A stretch of DNA of 64,000 nt, from the NCBI RefSeq assembly GCF_900176275.1, contig NZ_FWXD01000002.1:239364-303363 (forward strand). Reading direction: 5' to 3'. Within the stretch, counting starts at the first letter, position 1; every line of letters starts with the position of its first letter. A model generated the notes under the pieces. The model saw only the letters and a program-made list of their open reading frames with translations. It did not search any database and had not been told where the DNA came from. Source of the stretch: Andreprevotia lacus DSM 23236. Lineage in GTDB: Bacteria > Pseudomonadota > Gammaproteobacteria > Burkholderiales > Chitinibacteraceae. This document shows, in pieces, positions 36,742 to 45,873 of the stretch. A program made the translations under genes and the position numbers.

Positions 36742-39074
36742 GGCGTGGGGGCCTCCTGGGTGAACAGCTGTGCATCCGGCGTGGGCCGGCGCAGCAGCGG
36801 GGCAATCAGCCAGGCTAGCCCGATGCCGGACAGCGTGGCGATGCCGAAAGTGGACAGGGCCGGCGTGTGGCTGAAGGCCAGCAGGCCGAACGACAGCAGG
36901 GTGCACACCGCAGCCAGCGTGATGGCCAGCCGGATGCGTACCTCGCCGGGGTGTTCATTGACGAAAATGCCGTAGTCCATGCCCATGCCCAACAGCAGCA
37001 GCAGGGTGAGCACGGTGAGCAATTGCAGCGGTATGCCCAGCCAGCCGAACAGCGCCAGCGTAGCCACGCTGGCCAGCAGCGATGGCGCCAGCACACGCCA
37101 TGCATGGCGGCGATAGCGCAGCACCAGCACGAGGGTGGTGAGGATGTAGGCAGCAATCAGCACCAGCCCCAGCCGGTCGCGATAGCGGCCCAGCACGGCG
37201 GAAATCTCGGCCGGCTTGTCCACCCAGTGCACGCCGGGCAGGCGCAATGCCGCCAGCGCCTGCAGGCTGTCCTTGCCATTGGCGCCGGCCAGCATCACCA
37301 CACTGGCGTAGCCGTGTGGTGTGTGGCCCAGCCACAGGTGCCGTGCAGGCAGTGAGGCGGGCGAAGCCAGCCAGGTGGCCGGTGCCAGCAGCGGGCCGGC
37401 TTGTTGCTGCTGCGTGATCCATGCTGGCGGCAGGCCGACTTCATCGGCCAGCCGGATGAGCAATGGCGTAGCGCGCAACGGCGCGGCCAGCGCTTGCCGG
37501 CGTTGTTGCTCGGCCAGCGGCAGCAGCCACTGGCTGACCGCCTGATAGCCTTGCAGACGGCCCTGCTGCTTGAGCTGGTCCAGCGCGGCGGTCAGTTGCA
37601 GCTCGCGCGCCAGCAGTGTTTGTTCGTCGGCAGCGTCCACCACGAACAGCTGCGCCGGGCTGGGCAAGGCCAGGATGTCACCGACTTCACGCTGCTGCTG
37701 CATCAGGCCAGCATCGAGTGCGGCCAGCGCGCGGATATCATCGCGGCGCTCCAGTTGCCACAGACCGCCGATCAGCAGCGGCGATGCGATCAGCAGCGCC
37801 AGCCATGCCTGCCGGGTGCTCAGTCGCGGCCAGCGCGCCAACAGCCGCAGCAGCGGCCGGCCCAGCCAGCCTGCCTGCAGTTGCGCCGGGGCCAGGCGCG
37901 GATACCAGATCAGTTCGGACAGCCATGCCGATGCAATGCCGGTGGCGGCAAACACCGCAATCTGCGCCAGGCCCGGAAAGGGCGTCAGCATCAGGCTCAG
38001 ATAGGCCACGGCGGTGAACACGGTGGCCAGCAACAGGCTGGGCAACAGGCGCTCCAGCCGCGCGCCGGCACTCACTCGTGCCCCCAGGCTGGTGCTGTGC
38101 AGCAGCAGGCTGTAATCGACCGCCACGCCGATCAGGCTGCAGCCGAATACCAGCGTCAGCATGTGCACGCGCGGATAGAGTAAAAAGGTGAGCGCCAGTG
38201 CGATTACGGTGCCGGTGAACACGGACAGCGCCACCAGCGGCAGCGCGCGCCAGCCACGGAAGGTCAGCAGCACCAGCAGCACGATGCCCAGCAAGGAGCC
38301 CACGCCTATAGTGGACATTTCGTGTTCGGCTTGCGTGGCCGCCTTGGCCGCATGCAGCGCCACACCTGCACGCAACACCTTGATGTCGGGCGCCTGGATT
38401 TGCGCAATGGCCTGCTCCAGCCCTTGCGCCACCGTGCGCTGGATGTCGAGCGAGAACGCGCTGCCGCGCACGGTATAGCTCAGCACTGCATAGTGCAGGC
38501 CGCCATGCTCGACCCACAGCTGGCCGCCCTCTGGCCGCACCGGTGAGCGCTCGCCCAGGCTGGTCAGCCAGTTGCCATAGGTGCCGAAGGGGTCATCCCG
38601 CCACGGTAGCGCGCCGGGTGCGACGCCGGAATATGCACCGGTCAGCGCGCGCTGCAGCAGCGCATCCTGCCCGGCTTTGCCCAGTTGGGCCAGATCGGCC
38701 GGGGCCAGCAGGCTGCTGCGGTACTGTGCGTAGAAATCACGCAAGGTAGCCAGATCAAGCGATTGCGCCTGTGCATCCAGCGGCAATGGCTTGAGCGCCG
38801 CCGCCAGTTGCGTGGCGGCCTGCGCCGCATGGTCACGGTCCTTGCTGCCCACCAACACGATGAGCTGGCGCTCGGCGCTTTTCGCCAGCACCGCCATCGC
38901 CTGCTCGGTGACGGTATCGCGCTCGCCGCGCGGCAGCAGCGCGAACAGGTCGGTGTCCAGCCGCTGCGTCCAGTCCTTGTGCTGCAGCACCAGCCAGCCC
39001 GTAGCGCCCAGCAGCACCAGCAGCCACAACAGGGCCAGCACATGCCATAGACGGGATTGGGTCAGCGTGCGCAT
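36738..39074 (-). CDS. MMPL/RND-type exporter
   Basis: A 778-residue membrane protein of the MMPL/RND superfamily. It has two repeats of one TM helix, a large periplasmic loop and five TM helices: a TM helix near residues 10-32 (VLALLWLLVLLGATGWLVL), then the helix bundles at about 255-410 and 640-760, each with the 'GVAVDYSLLL' or 'GMGMDYGIFV' motif carrying the transport Asp. It is likely to move the pigment-lipid across or out of the inner membrane. It lies 3 bp after the LolA-like gene and overlaps the halogenase-like gene. The MMPL-LolA-lipoprotein trio is typical of aryl polyene clusters. Confidence 0.87.
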   Translation of the reverse strand: MRTLTQSRLWHVLALLWLLVLLGATGWLVLQHKDWTQRLDTDLFALLPRGERDTVTEQAMAVLAKSAERQLIVLVGSKDRDHAAQAATQLAAALKPLPLDAQAQSLDLATLRDFYAQYRSSLLAPADLAQLGKAGQDALLQRALTGAYSGVAPGALPWRDDPFGTYGNWLTSLGERSPVRPEGGQLWVEHGGLHYAVLSYTVRGSAFSLDIQRTVAQGLEQAIAQIQAPDIKVLRAGVALHAAKAATQAEHEMSTIGVGSLLGIVLLVLLTFRGWRALPLVALSVFTGTVIALALTFLLYPRVHMLTLVFGCSLIGVAVDYSLLLHSTSLGARVSAGARLERLLPSLLLATVFTAVAYLSLMLTPFPGLAQIAVFAATGIASAWLSELIWYPRLAPAQLQAGWLGRPLLRLLARWPRLSTRQAWLALLIASPLLIGGLWQLERRDDIRALAALDAGLMQQQREVGDILALPSPAQLFVVDAADEQTLLARELQLTAALDQLKQQGRLQGYQAVSQWLLPLAEQQRRQALAAPLRATPLLIRLADEVGLPPAWITQQQQAGPLLAPATWLASPASLPARHLWLGHTPHGYASVVMLAGANGKDSLQALAALRLPGVHWVDKPAEISAVLGRYRDRLGLVLIAAYILTTLVLVLRYRRHAWRVLAPSLLASVATLALFGWLGIPLQLLTVLTLLLLLGMGMDYGIFVNEHPGEVRIRLAITLAAVCTLLSFGLLAFSHTPALSTFGIATLSGIGLAWLIAPLLRRPTPDAQLFTQEAPTP

Positions 39075-39077
39075 CGG

Positions 39078-39677
39078 CTAGTCGGTGTTGATGGTTTCAT
39101 CGGCGCCGGGCTGGTCGGCAAAGCGCACGTCGCGGAATTCGATACGGGTGATATCGCCGCTGGCAGCATCAAAGCGGATGTGGGCAATCGCAGCGCTGCC
39201 ATCGAGCGTGAGCTTGCCGATCAGCTTGCCCAGCGCGGCATCCTTGGGAACGAGTTGCAGTTGCCAGTCGCTGCTGCGCACCTCGCCACTGATGGTGAAG
39301 TAGCGTTGCAAGGTGGCAAAGTCGCCGGCAAAAGTCGCAAACAACACCGTGCCGACAGTGCGGATGGCCGGCTCCTTGTCGCCGGAGAGCCGCATCAGCA
39401 CCTGTGTGCCATCTTGCTGCACGATCTGCTGCCGGCCTATGGTCAGCGTGTTGCTGAACGGCTTGGCGGTCTGCCACTGAACGCCGCGCTGTTTGTCGAC
39501 GACAAAACGCCCCTCGGAGCGCAGCGCCTTCTTCACCCCGACCAGCTCGCGCACCTGCACGAAGTTGCCGGACGCGATGCGCTGCCGGTTGAGCTGGCGC
39601 GCTACCTGGTCGACGACATCGCCAGCCTGGGCCAGGGTGGCCAACAGCAGCAGGCCAAGGGCTAGCAGCATTCTCAC
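39078..39677 (-). CDS. LolA-like outer-membrane lipoprotein carrier
   Basis: A 199-residue periplasmic protein with a signal peptide (MLLALGLLLLATLAQA) and the LolA-like half-barrel (DVVDQVARQLNRQRIASGNF, 'FVVDKQRGVQWQTAKPFSNT', 'LQLVPKDAALGKLIGKLTL'). Chromosomal LolA ferries lipoproteins. This cluster paralogue probably ferries a pigment-lipid or lipid intermediate from the MMPL exporter to the outer membrane. A GTG start at 39677 overlaps the thioesterase stop (GTGA); an ATG two codons later is also possible. Confidence 0.8.
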   Translation of the reverse strand: MRMLLALGLLLLATLAQAGDVVDQVARQLNRQRIASGNFVQVRELVGVKKALRSEGRFVVDKQRGVQWQTAKPFSNTLTIGRQQIVQQDGTQVLMRLSGDKEPAIRTVGTVLFATFAGDFATLQRYFTISGEVRSSDWQLQLVPKDAALGKLIGKLTLDGSAAIAHIRFDAASGDITRIEFRDVRFADQPGADETINTD

Positions 39678-40111
39678 GGGCGGGGTACTCCCAGTTTTTG
39701 CAGCAGGATGGGGGGCGATACAAAGCACATGCTGTTGCTGGCCATGTCGACCGCTACCTGCACGGTATGGCCGTGCGTCAGCCGTTGTCCGCTATCGGCA
39801 TCGCGGATTTCATAGCGGATTTTCAGACGGTTTTCCCACTCGACGATGGTGGCCGAAATGCGGATGCGCTGCTGGTAGCGCAGTGGCTGCGCATAGCGGA
39901 TCTGCAATTCGATCACTGGCCATGAATAGCCCGACTCGCGCATTTGCGGGTAGTCGTAATCAAGTTGTTGCAACAGCGCCGTGCGTGCGTATTCGAAATA
40001 GCGCACGTAATGGCCGTGCCAGCAGATTTCCAGCGGATCAAGATCGTGGAAGGGCACGATCCAGTCCACGCTGGTGCCCAGTGGCGGGCGCGTTGCGGTC
40101 GGTTCAGTCAT
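39674..40111 (-). CDS. Acyl-ACP/CoA thioesterase (hotdog, YbgC/4HBT type)
   Basis: A 145-residue 4-hydroxybenzoyl-CoA thioesterase-like hotdog protein. 'VPFHDLDPLEICWHGHYVRYFEYAR' contains the catalytic Asp of the family (motif D-x-D/x-x-x-x-HxxY), with VEWENRLKIRYEI in the central sheet. It may release the polyene acyl chain or edit stalled ACP intermediates. The start at 40111 overlaps the ammonia-lyase stop by eight bases; a longer frame upstream lies within that gene. Confidence 0.85.
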   Translation of the reverse strand: MTEPTATRPPLGTSVDWIVPFHDLDPLEICWHGHYVRYFEYARTALLQQLDYDYPQMRESGYSWPVIELQIRYAQPLRYQQRIRISATIVEWENRLKIRYEIRDADSGQRLTHGHTVQVAVDMASNSMCFVSPPILLQKLGVPRP

Positions 40112-41633
40112 GCGTCTCCCATAGGCCGGTCTGGATGCCGTCGACCAGCGCGCGTAGCAGCGGCTCCAGTGCCACATCGTCGGCTATGAAGGGGATGGCA
40201 GCGTTCAGGCGGGCGACAAAGGCATCGGCACCCGGTTGCAGCGGCATGCTGCCGGCAGCGGTTTGCGCGCGTAGCGCCAGACCTTGCCGCACGCTGATCA
40301 GCATGGCGGCCGCCACTTGCTCGGTCAGCTGCAGCACGCGCAGTGCATCGCGCGCGGCGATGGTGCCCATGCTCACCTTGTCCTGGTTGTGGCACTCGGT
40401 AGAGCGGCTGAATACCGACGCGGGCATGGTGTTTTTCAGTGCTTCTGCCGTCCACGCCGATGCGCTGATCTGCAGCGCCTTCAGCCCGTGGTTGATGGCG
40501 GCCGTGGGGCCGCTGGCGCCGGACAGATTGGCGGGCAGGCCGTTGTTGTAGCGCGCATCGACCAGCAGCGCCATCTGCCGGTCGAGCAGGTCGGCCACGT
40601 TGGCGATCAGGTTTTTCAGGCTGTCCATCGCAAATGCGATATGGCCGCCGTAGAAATGGCCGCCGTGCAGCACGCGCTCGCCGTCCGGGTCCACCAGCGG
40701 GTTGTCGTTGGCGCTGTTCAGCTCGTTCTCGATCATGCCGCGCAAAAACGGCAGCGCATCGTCGAGCACGCCGATCACGTGTGGCGCGCAGCGCAGCGAA
40801 TAGCGGTCCTGCAGACGGTGATCGTTGCGCCCGGCCTTGTTCTCGCCCAGATCGGCGCGCAGCCGTGCCGCTGCAGCCTGCTGGCCGGGGTGGGGCTTGG
40901 CGCCGAACAGGGTTTCGTCAAAGTGCTGCGGGTTGCCGTCGATGGCGGCAACGGCCAGCGCGGTGATGCGGGTGGCCAGCCGCGACAGCCGGTCGGCGCG
41001 TTGCCAGACGAGGCAAGCCAGCCCGGTCATCACCGCAGTGCCGTTCATGATGGCCAGGCCTTCCTTGGGCCGCAGTTGCAAGGGCTGCAGGCCGGCGCGG
41101 GCCAGCGCATCGGCGGCGGGCATGACGGCCCCGGCGTACAGCACGTCGCGTTCGCCGCACAGCGCGGCTGCCACATAGGACAGCGGCGTCAGGTCGCCGC
41201 TGGCGCCCACCGAGCCTTCCTGCGGGATCAGTGGCAGGATGTCGTGCTGCAAAAAGGCCTGCAGTTGCTGCAGCAAGCCCCAGCTCACGCCCGAATAGCC
41301 CTGGCTGAGCGAAGCCAGCCGTGCGGCCAGTATCGCGCGTGTTTGCGCGGCATCGAAATGCGCGCCGTAGCCGCAGCCGTGATAGGTGTAGAGCTGGCGC
41401 GGCAGGGCGGTGGCAAGTTCGACCGGCACGGCTACCGTACACGAGTCGCCATAGCCGGTGGTTACGCCATAGATCACGCCATCTTCGGCCAGCAGACGCT
41501 GCAGGAAATCGGCGCCACGGTTGATGCGTGCCTGGAACGCAGGGGCATCGCTCAGCGCTGCCTGCCTGCCCTGGACGGCCATCGCGGCAATGTCCTCTAT
41601 GGTCAGCCGGCGTTCGCCGAAGGGGATGTGCAT
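40104..41633 (-). CDS. Aromatic amino acid (HAL/PAL/TAL-type) ammonia lyase
   Basis: A 509-residue lyase of the histidine/phenylalanine/tyrosine ammonia-lyase family. The MIO prosthetic group forms from Ala144-Ser145-Gly146 (GSVGASGDLTPLSYV). Further catalytic-site pieces are 'GVTTGYGDSC' (mobile Tyr loop), LQDRYSLRCAPHVIG and SANDNPLVD. In aryl polyene clusters this enzyme would deaminate Tyr or Phe to a cinnamic-type starter. The substrate-selectivity pair aligns as Tyr-His (QLYTYHGCG), unlike the standard His-Leu (TAL), Phe-Leu (PAL) or Ser-His (HAL). The start is uncertain: ATG 41633 is chosen, with ATG 41666 possible. It overlaps the end of the acyltransferase gene. Confidence 0.88.
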   Translation of the reverse strand: MHIPFGERRLTIEDIAAMAVQGRQAALSDAPAFQARINRGADFLQRLLAEDGVIYGVTTGYGDSCTVAVPVELATALPRQLYTYHGCGYGAHFDAAQTRAILAARLASLSQGYSGVSWGLLQQLQAFLQHDILPLIPQEGSVGASGDLTPLSYVAAALCGERDVLYAGAVMPAADALARAGLQPLQLRPKEGLAIMNGTAVMTGLACLVWQRADRLSRLATRITALAVAAIDGNPQHFDETLFGAKPHPGQQAAAARLRADLGENKAGRNDHRLQDRYSLRCAPHVIGVLDDALPFLRGMIENELNSANDNPLVDPDGERVLHGGHFYGGHIAFAMDSLKNLIANVADLLDRQMALLVDARYNNGLPANLSGASGPTAAINHGLKALQISASAWTAEALKNTMPASVFSRSTECHNQDKVSMGTIAARDALRVLQLTEQVAAAMLISVRQGLALRAQTAAGSMPLQPGADAFVARLNAAIPFIADDVALEPLLRALVDGIQTGLWETHD

Positions 41634-42553
41634 GAGGGCGTCCAGTAGGGGTAGAAGTTGAACCATTGCAGCGGTGCGGCCAGGCATTCAGCCTCCAGCA
41701 GCCGCGCAAACGCGGCGGCCAGCGGCACGATGGCGGCATGGCGGTCGGCGCGTGGCAGCGTTACCCGTTCGGCCAGCTGGCGTATGGTGATGTGTGCAAC
41801 ATCGCCGCGCCGTCCGGCGATGACGGCCAATAGCGGGCACTTGAGCACAGAGGCCAGAATATACGGCCCGGCCGGAAAGCGCGCAGTTGCGGCCAGAAAA
41901 TCCGTTTCGATGACTTCAGTCTGCCTGGAGACCGGCACGCGGTCGGCAGCAATGACGACGAACTCGCCCTGCGCCACCCGCTCGGCCAGCATCACGGCGG
42001 TGGCCATGTCCAGCTCGGTGACCTGGATCAAGCGCACATCGGCATCCGGGTTGGCCTCCTTGAGCAGGCGGTTGAAGCGCTCTGCATGCCGCGTGTGCAC
42101 CAGCACGTTCAGTTGCAGGCCGCGCCGGCTTTCACCAATGCGGCGGCAGAGCTCGACATTGCCGATATGCGCGGTGACGATGACGCCGCCACGGCCGGCA
42201 TCGCGCAGGCGCAGCAGCGCCTCGCGGCCTTCTACCTGCACCGGGGCGTCGGCCAGCTCACCGCGCCAGGTCAGTACCTTGTCGAGCATGGTTTCGGCAA
42301 AGGCGCCGAAATGGCGCAGCACATTGCGCAAGGTGGGCACAGGTGTATTGCCGTTACTGAGCGCATGCAGCCGCTGCAGGTAATCGCGCGAAGCGCGGCG
42401 GGCCACGCCATTGGTGAGCACATACCACGCCAGCACCGGATACAGCGCGATGCGGAACGGCCAGCGGCCGAACAGCCGGTAAATATGCACGAACAAGCGC
42501 ATGCCGCGCACAAAGCCCAGCTCGCCTAGCCGTGCCCAGTGTGGAGCGCTCAC
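41603..42553 (-). CDS. LpxL/HtrB-type lipid acyltransferase
   Basis: A 316-residue membrane-associated acyltransferase of the lysophospholipid/lipid A late-acyltransferase group. It has an N-terminal hydrophobic anchor (MRLFVHIYRLFGRWPFRIAL), the motif region VIVTAHIGNVELCRRIGE (H-x4-D/E type, HIGNVE) and 'VIAADRVPVSRQTEVIETDF'. The end WFNFYPYW is typical of the family. It may attach the polyene acyl chain to a glycerolipid or sugar. The GTG start at 42553 overlaps the glycosyltransferase stop (GTGA). A longer frame upstream is only overlap with that gene. Confidence 0.82.
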   Translation of the reverse strand: MSAPHWARLGELGFVRGMRLFVHIYRLFGRWPFRIALYPVLAWYVLTNGVARRASRDYLQRLHALSNGNTPVPTLRNVLRHFGAFAETMLDKVLTWRGELADAPVQVEGREALLRLRDAGRGGVIVTAHIGNVELCRRIGESRRGLQLNVLVHTRHAERFNRLLKEANPDADVRLIQVTELDMATAVMLAERVAQGEFVVIAADRVPVSRQTEVIETDFLAATARFPAGPYILASVLKCPLLAVIAGRRGDVAHITIRQLAERVTLPRADRHAAIVPLAAAFARLLEAECLAAPLQWFNFYPYWTPSCTSPSANAG

Positions 42554-43287
42554 GCCCCGCTCCGCAGGTGGCGTGCCAGCAGCATGGGCGAGCGCCACAG
42601 CATGCCGCCCAGCAGGCGGATCAGCATGGCGGTGATGCGCAGGTTGTCGCGCAGGTAATTGAAGTGCGAGATGCCGTCGCTGGGGTAAGTGACCCGCGTT
42701 GGTACATTGATGATGCGCACATCCTGCCAGTCGAGACGGATGGCGATCTCGATGTCGAAATCCATGCGGCGGGTGCGCGGCATTTGCGCCAGCACCGGCA
42801 GCGTGTGCGCCAGCGGGTAAACGCGGAAACCGCACATTGAATCCGTGATGCGGCGCGACAGCGTAATGGCCCACACCATCAGGTGTGCTGCATAACGGCC
42901 ATAGAAGCGCACGCGCGGTACGCTGGCGTCGTATTGCGGGCAGCCGGTGATAAGGGCGGTCGGGTGTTGCTGCGCCAGTGCCAGGAAGCGCGGCACGTCG
43001 CCGGTATCGTGCTGGCCGTCGGCGTCAATTTGCAGCGCGTGGCTGTAGCCCTGCCGTGCCGCTTCATGCAGGCCGGCCATCACCGCGCCGCCTTTGCCCT
43101 GGTTTTGCGGCAGGCGCAGCAGGCTGACCTGTGCCTGCGTGGCCAGCGTATCCAGCACCGCCGCACAGGCGGGGGCGCTCCCGTCATCGACCAGCAGCAC
43201 GGGCAGCCCGTGCGTGCGCAGGCTGGCAACGACCGTGCCGATCGCATGTTCGTGGTTGTAGACCGGGATCACGGCCACGCAATTCAT
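42550..43287 (-). CDS. Family 2 glycosyltransferase
   Basis: A 245-residue GT-A glycosyltransferase. NCVAVIPVYNHEHAIGTVV opens the nucleotide-sugar fold, with VLLVDDGSAP and 'QIDADGQHDTGDV', the second holding the metal-binding Asp motif. It resembles dolichol-phosphate-mannose-synthase-like GT2 proteins found in aryl polyene clusters, where they are proposed to glycosylate the lipid carrier. The start at 43287 overlaps the adenylating-enzyme stop (ATGA). A weak hydrophobic C-terminus may bring it to the membrane. Confidence 0.85.
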   Translation of the reverse strand: MNCVAVIPVYNHEHAIGTVVASLRTHGLPVLLVDDGSAPACAAVLDTLATQAQVSLLRLPQNQGKGGAVMAGLHEAARQGYSHALQIDADGQHDTGDVPRFLALAQQHPTALITGCPQYDASVPRVRFYGRYAAHLMVWAITLSRRITDSMCGFRVYPLAHTLPVLAQMPRTRRMDFDIEIAIRLDWQDVRIINVPTRVTYPSDGISHFNYLRDNLRITAMLIRLLGGMLWRSPMLLARHLRSGA

Positions 43288-44942
43288 GAAACAACCTCAT
43301 TGAAACGAATACGCCCGCTGGCGTGGCGCGTCTGCGCCGCGTCGCAGGTAAAGGCAAGCTGCCGCTTGCCGGCATCCCGGTCCAGAGCGAGCGTGACGAC
43401 GGCGCCGGGCTGGATGATGCGTTGGAACTTCAGTTGCTGCAGTTGGGCAAATGTACCGGCCACGCCCAGCCATTCACGACCGTAGCGTATGGCCCAGTCG
43501 ACCAGCACCACGCCGGGCAGCACCGGCGCCGCAGCAAAGTGACCATCAAAATGCACCAGATCGGCCGGGATGTACAAGGTAGCAGTAACACCATCCGGCC
43601 GGCGTGTGAGCGCGATGACTTCCGGCATGGCAGGTGCGGGGGCGAACAGCGCACCCAGCAGCGCGTCGGTGGTTTTGCCCAGTGCGTTGTGCGGTAGCTC
43701 GGCCACGAAGCGCCAGCGGCGTGGCAATGCGATGGGGTCCAGGCTGCCCACCAGCGCTTGCCGCAACGTCTTGTCGAGCGCGGCACGGCCAGCCTCTGCC
43801 AGCCGCGCGACACCCTCGGCGCTGAGCACCAAGACCGCCGCGATTTCATCGCGCTGGCGGTGCAGCGGCAGCGCACGTGCCGCGCTGACCAGCGGGTGGG
43901 CGGCAAGCAGTGCTTCGATCTGTGTCAGTGAGATGCGTTTTTCTTCAATCTTCACGATGCGGTCGGCGCGGCCCAGCAGCTGTAGCTGGCCGTTTTCCAG
44001 TCGTGCGCGGTCGCTGGTGGCGTGCCAGTGGTCATCGGGCAGAAAAGGCGAGTGCAGCCACAGCACGTCGTCGGCATCGGTGCGCAGTTGCACGCCCGGT
44101 TGTGGCGTCCAGGCGTCGTCCGGGTGGTGGCGATGCGCAATGCCGCCGGTTTCCGAACTGCCGTAGACCTCGGTCACCGGGCTGCGCAGCAGCGCGCGAC
44201 ACTGCAGGTTGGCGCTGGCGTCGAGCGGCCCGCCGGATGAGAACACCATGGGCAGGGATGCGGGCAGCGGGGGCCGCTCCGCCAGCGCTGCCACACGCTT
44301 GAGCATGGCCGGACTGGCGACCAGCACGTGCGGCACCTCCGCCGGCAGCGTCCAGATCGATTCGGGCCACGGCAATGTATCGGCAACGAACGCACGGCCG
44401 GCAGCCAGCGGCCACAGGATGCGGAACAGCAAGCCATACAGATGCTGGTGCGGCACCGATGAGGCAATGCGTGCATGGGCGGGCATACGCGCGCCAAAGG
44501 CGGTTTCGAGCACATCCACCTCGTTACGCAACTGCGCCAGCGTCTTGCTGATGGCGATGGGCTGACCAGTGGTGCCGGAGGTGAAAATGGTCAGCGCTGC
44601 GGTGGCCGCAGGCGGGATGGGGGGGCTTGCATCTGTCGCCTCGTCCCAGCCGGTGAGCTGGGCGTCGGCGGCGTCGCCTACCCATGCTTGTGGCAAAGCC
44701 TGTCGCGTGGTGGGCAAGGCGTCACCGGGTACGACCGGCGCCAGCCCGGCGCGCCAGCCGGCAATCAGCCACACGGCAAAGCGATAGCTGTCGCTGTCGA
44801 ACAGCACGATCTGCGTTTCGCCCAACCGGCCCAGTGCTGCTTGTGCGCAGGCTACGTCGCGCAGGAACTGGTTGCGCGGCACCGGTGCGCTGCCGCGCCA
44901 GGCGATGACGGGGTGGTCGGCCAGCGGCCACGGGTCAAACAC
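43284..44942 (-). CDS. Fused AMP-ligase and ApeI-like dehydratase (ApeH-ApeI)
   Basis: A 552-residue two-part enzyme. Residues 1 to about 440 form an ANL adenylating domain: LTIFTSGTTGQPIAISKT (P-loop), VYGSSETGG, 'ATSDRARLENGQ' and GRADRIVKIEEKRISL, with NALGKTTDALL supplying the C-terminal Lys. Residues about 450-552 form a hotdog dehydratase of the ApeI type: 'LVHFDGHFAAAPVLPGVVLVD', 'LKFQRIIQPGAVVTLAL', ASGRIRF. In E. coli these are the separate proteins ApeH and ApeI. The N-terminal half would load the aryl acid onto the ACP and the C-terminal half would dehydrate. A GTG start at 44942 follows GGAGG, overlapping the upstream gene by eight bases. Confidence 0.87.
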   Translation of the reverse strand: MFDPWPLADHPVIAWRGSAPVPRNQFLRDVACAQAALGRLGETQIVLFDSDSYRFAVWLIAGWRAGLAPVVPGDALPTTRQALPQAWVGDAADAQLTGWDEATDASPPIPPAATAALTIFTSGTTGQPIAISKTLAQLRNEVDVLETAFGARMPAHARIASSVPHQHLYGLLFRILWPLAAGRAFVADTLPWPESIWTLPAEVPHVLVASPAMLKRVAALAERPPLPASLPMVFSSGGPLDASANLQCRALLRSPVTEVYGSSETGGIAHRHHPDDAWTPQPGVQLRTDADDVLWLHSPFLPDDHWHATSDRARLENGQLQLLGRADRIVKIEEKRISLTQIEALLAAHPLVSAARALPLHRQRDEIAAVLVLSAEGVARLAEAGRAALDKTLRQALVGSLDPIALPRRWRFVAELPHNALGKTTDALLGALFAPAPAMPEVIALTRRPDGVTATLYIPADLVHFDGHFAAAPVLPGVVLVDWAIRYGREWLGVAGTFAQLQQLKFQRIIQPGAVVTLALDRDAGKRQLAFTCDAAQTRHASGRIRFNEVVS

Positions 44943-45495
44943 GCCCGGCCTCCCGGTCGCGACGCATTACGCGCAGGCGCACCAGATATTCGCCACCCAG
45001 CAACAGGCCCATGGCCAGATAGGCAATCAGCCCGTTGTAGCTGGCCCAGACGGTTTCCGGCTGCGTGGTGGTCCATAGCGCAATGGCGCCATTGACGGCA
45101 AAGAACACGCACCAGACGAGGGTGACCTTGCGGGTATAGGTAATGCCGGCTGGTGGCAGCTCGGGGGTGGATAGTCGCGCCAGCCGTTCGATGATGGTCG
45201 GCCCGCGCATCAGGCTGGCGGCAAACAGCGCCAGCATGGCGGCATTGACCAGCACCGGGTAGAGCTTGAGTGGCAGTGACGAGCGCGACAGCAGCGCGGC
45301 CGCGCCCAGCAGTGCGGCAAGCAGCGCCAGCCAGCGGCCACTGCGTGCGTTCAGCACACCGCCGCTGCGGGCGCGCACCAGTACCAGCGGCAGCAGCAGC
45401 GCACCCGCGATCCAGAATGGCCAGCCGCGCCAGTGGCACAGCCAGAACAGCAGTGGCAGCAGCACGCCAGCCAGCAGGCTCAATGCGCGGCTCAT
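44935..45495 (-). CDS. COG4648-type membrane protein of the aryl polyene cluster
   Basis: A 186-residue membrane protein with about six hydrophobic segments (LSLLAGVLLPLLFWLCHW, 'LALLAALLGAAALL', 'VWCVFFAVNGAIALW', 'YNGLIAYLAMGLLLGGEYLV'). It matches the small COG4648 family that recurs next to ACP and AMP-ligase genes in aryl polyene clusters; its biochemical role is unknown. The start is the ATG at 45495, without a clear Shine-Dalgarno. A tiny in-frame ORF ends on it (ATGA), so coupling from the ACP transcript is likely. It lies 37 bp after the ACP gene. Confidence 0.8.
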   Translation of the reverse strand: MSRALSLLAGVLLPLLFWLCHWRGWPFWIAGALLLPLVLVRARSGGVLNARSGRWLALLAALLGAAALLSRSSLPLKLYPVLVNAAMLALFAASLMRGPTIIERLARLSTPELPPAGITYTRKVTLVWCVFFAVNGAIALWTTTQPETVWASYNGLIAYLAMGLLLGGEYLVRLRVMRRDREAGRV

Positions 45496-45532
45496 GGCAG
45501 GGCGGTCATCATGGGCCAGGACTGCATGCGGC

Positions 45533-45793
45533 CTATTTGGTGCGTGCGGCAGCAACGAAAGCCGCCAGGCTGGCGACCGAGGCAAAGTGCTGGCGTGTTT
45601 CTGCCGATTCGGCGCTCAGGCTCAGACCGTAACGCTTTTGCAGCGCCACGCCCAGCTCCAGCGCATCGATTGAATCCAGCCCCAGGCCGTCACCGAACAG
45701 CGGCGCATCGGTATCGATGTCGGCAACGCTGATGTCTTCGAGGCCCAGTGTGTCGATGATCAGGTTTTTGATCTCGAGATCAAGGTCGGCCAT
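45533..45793 (-). CDS. Acyl carrier protein
   Basis: An 86-residue ACP. The phosphopantetheine attachment site is Ser41 in GLGLDSIDALELG, a four-helix acidic protein of normal length. It holds the growing polyene during extension. GGAGAAAGC precedes the ATG at 45793. It is the only ACP in this cluster, whereas the E. coli APE cluster encodes two; no phosphopantetheinyl transferase is present nearby, so a genomic one must load it. Confidence 0.9.
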   Translation of the reverse strand: MADLDLEIKNLIIDTLGLEDISVADIDTDAPLFGDGLGLDSIDALELGVALQKRYGLSLSAESAETRQHFASVASLAAFVAAARTK

Positions 45794-45873
45794 GCTTTCT
45801 CCGTTGGCTTGCGGTGGCGAATGGTTCTGGTTTTGAGTATTTCGGGCGGCATCATGTCACAACCTGGCCGGCA

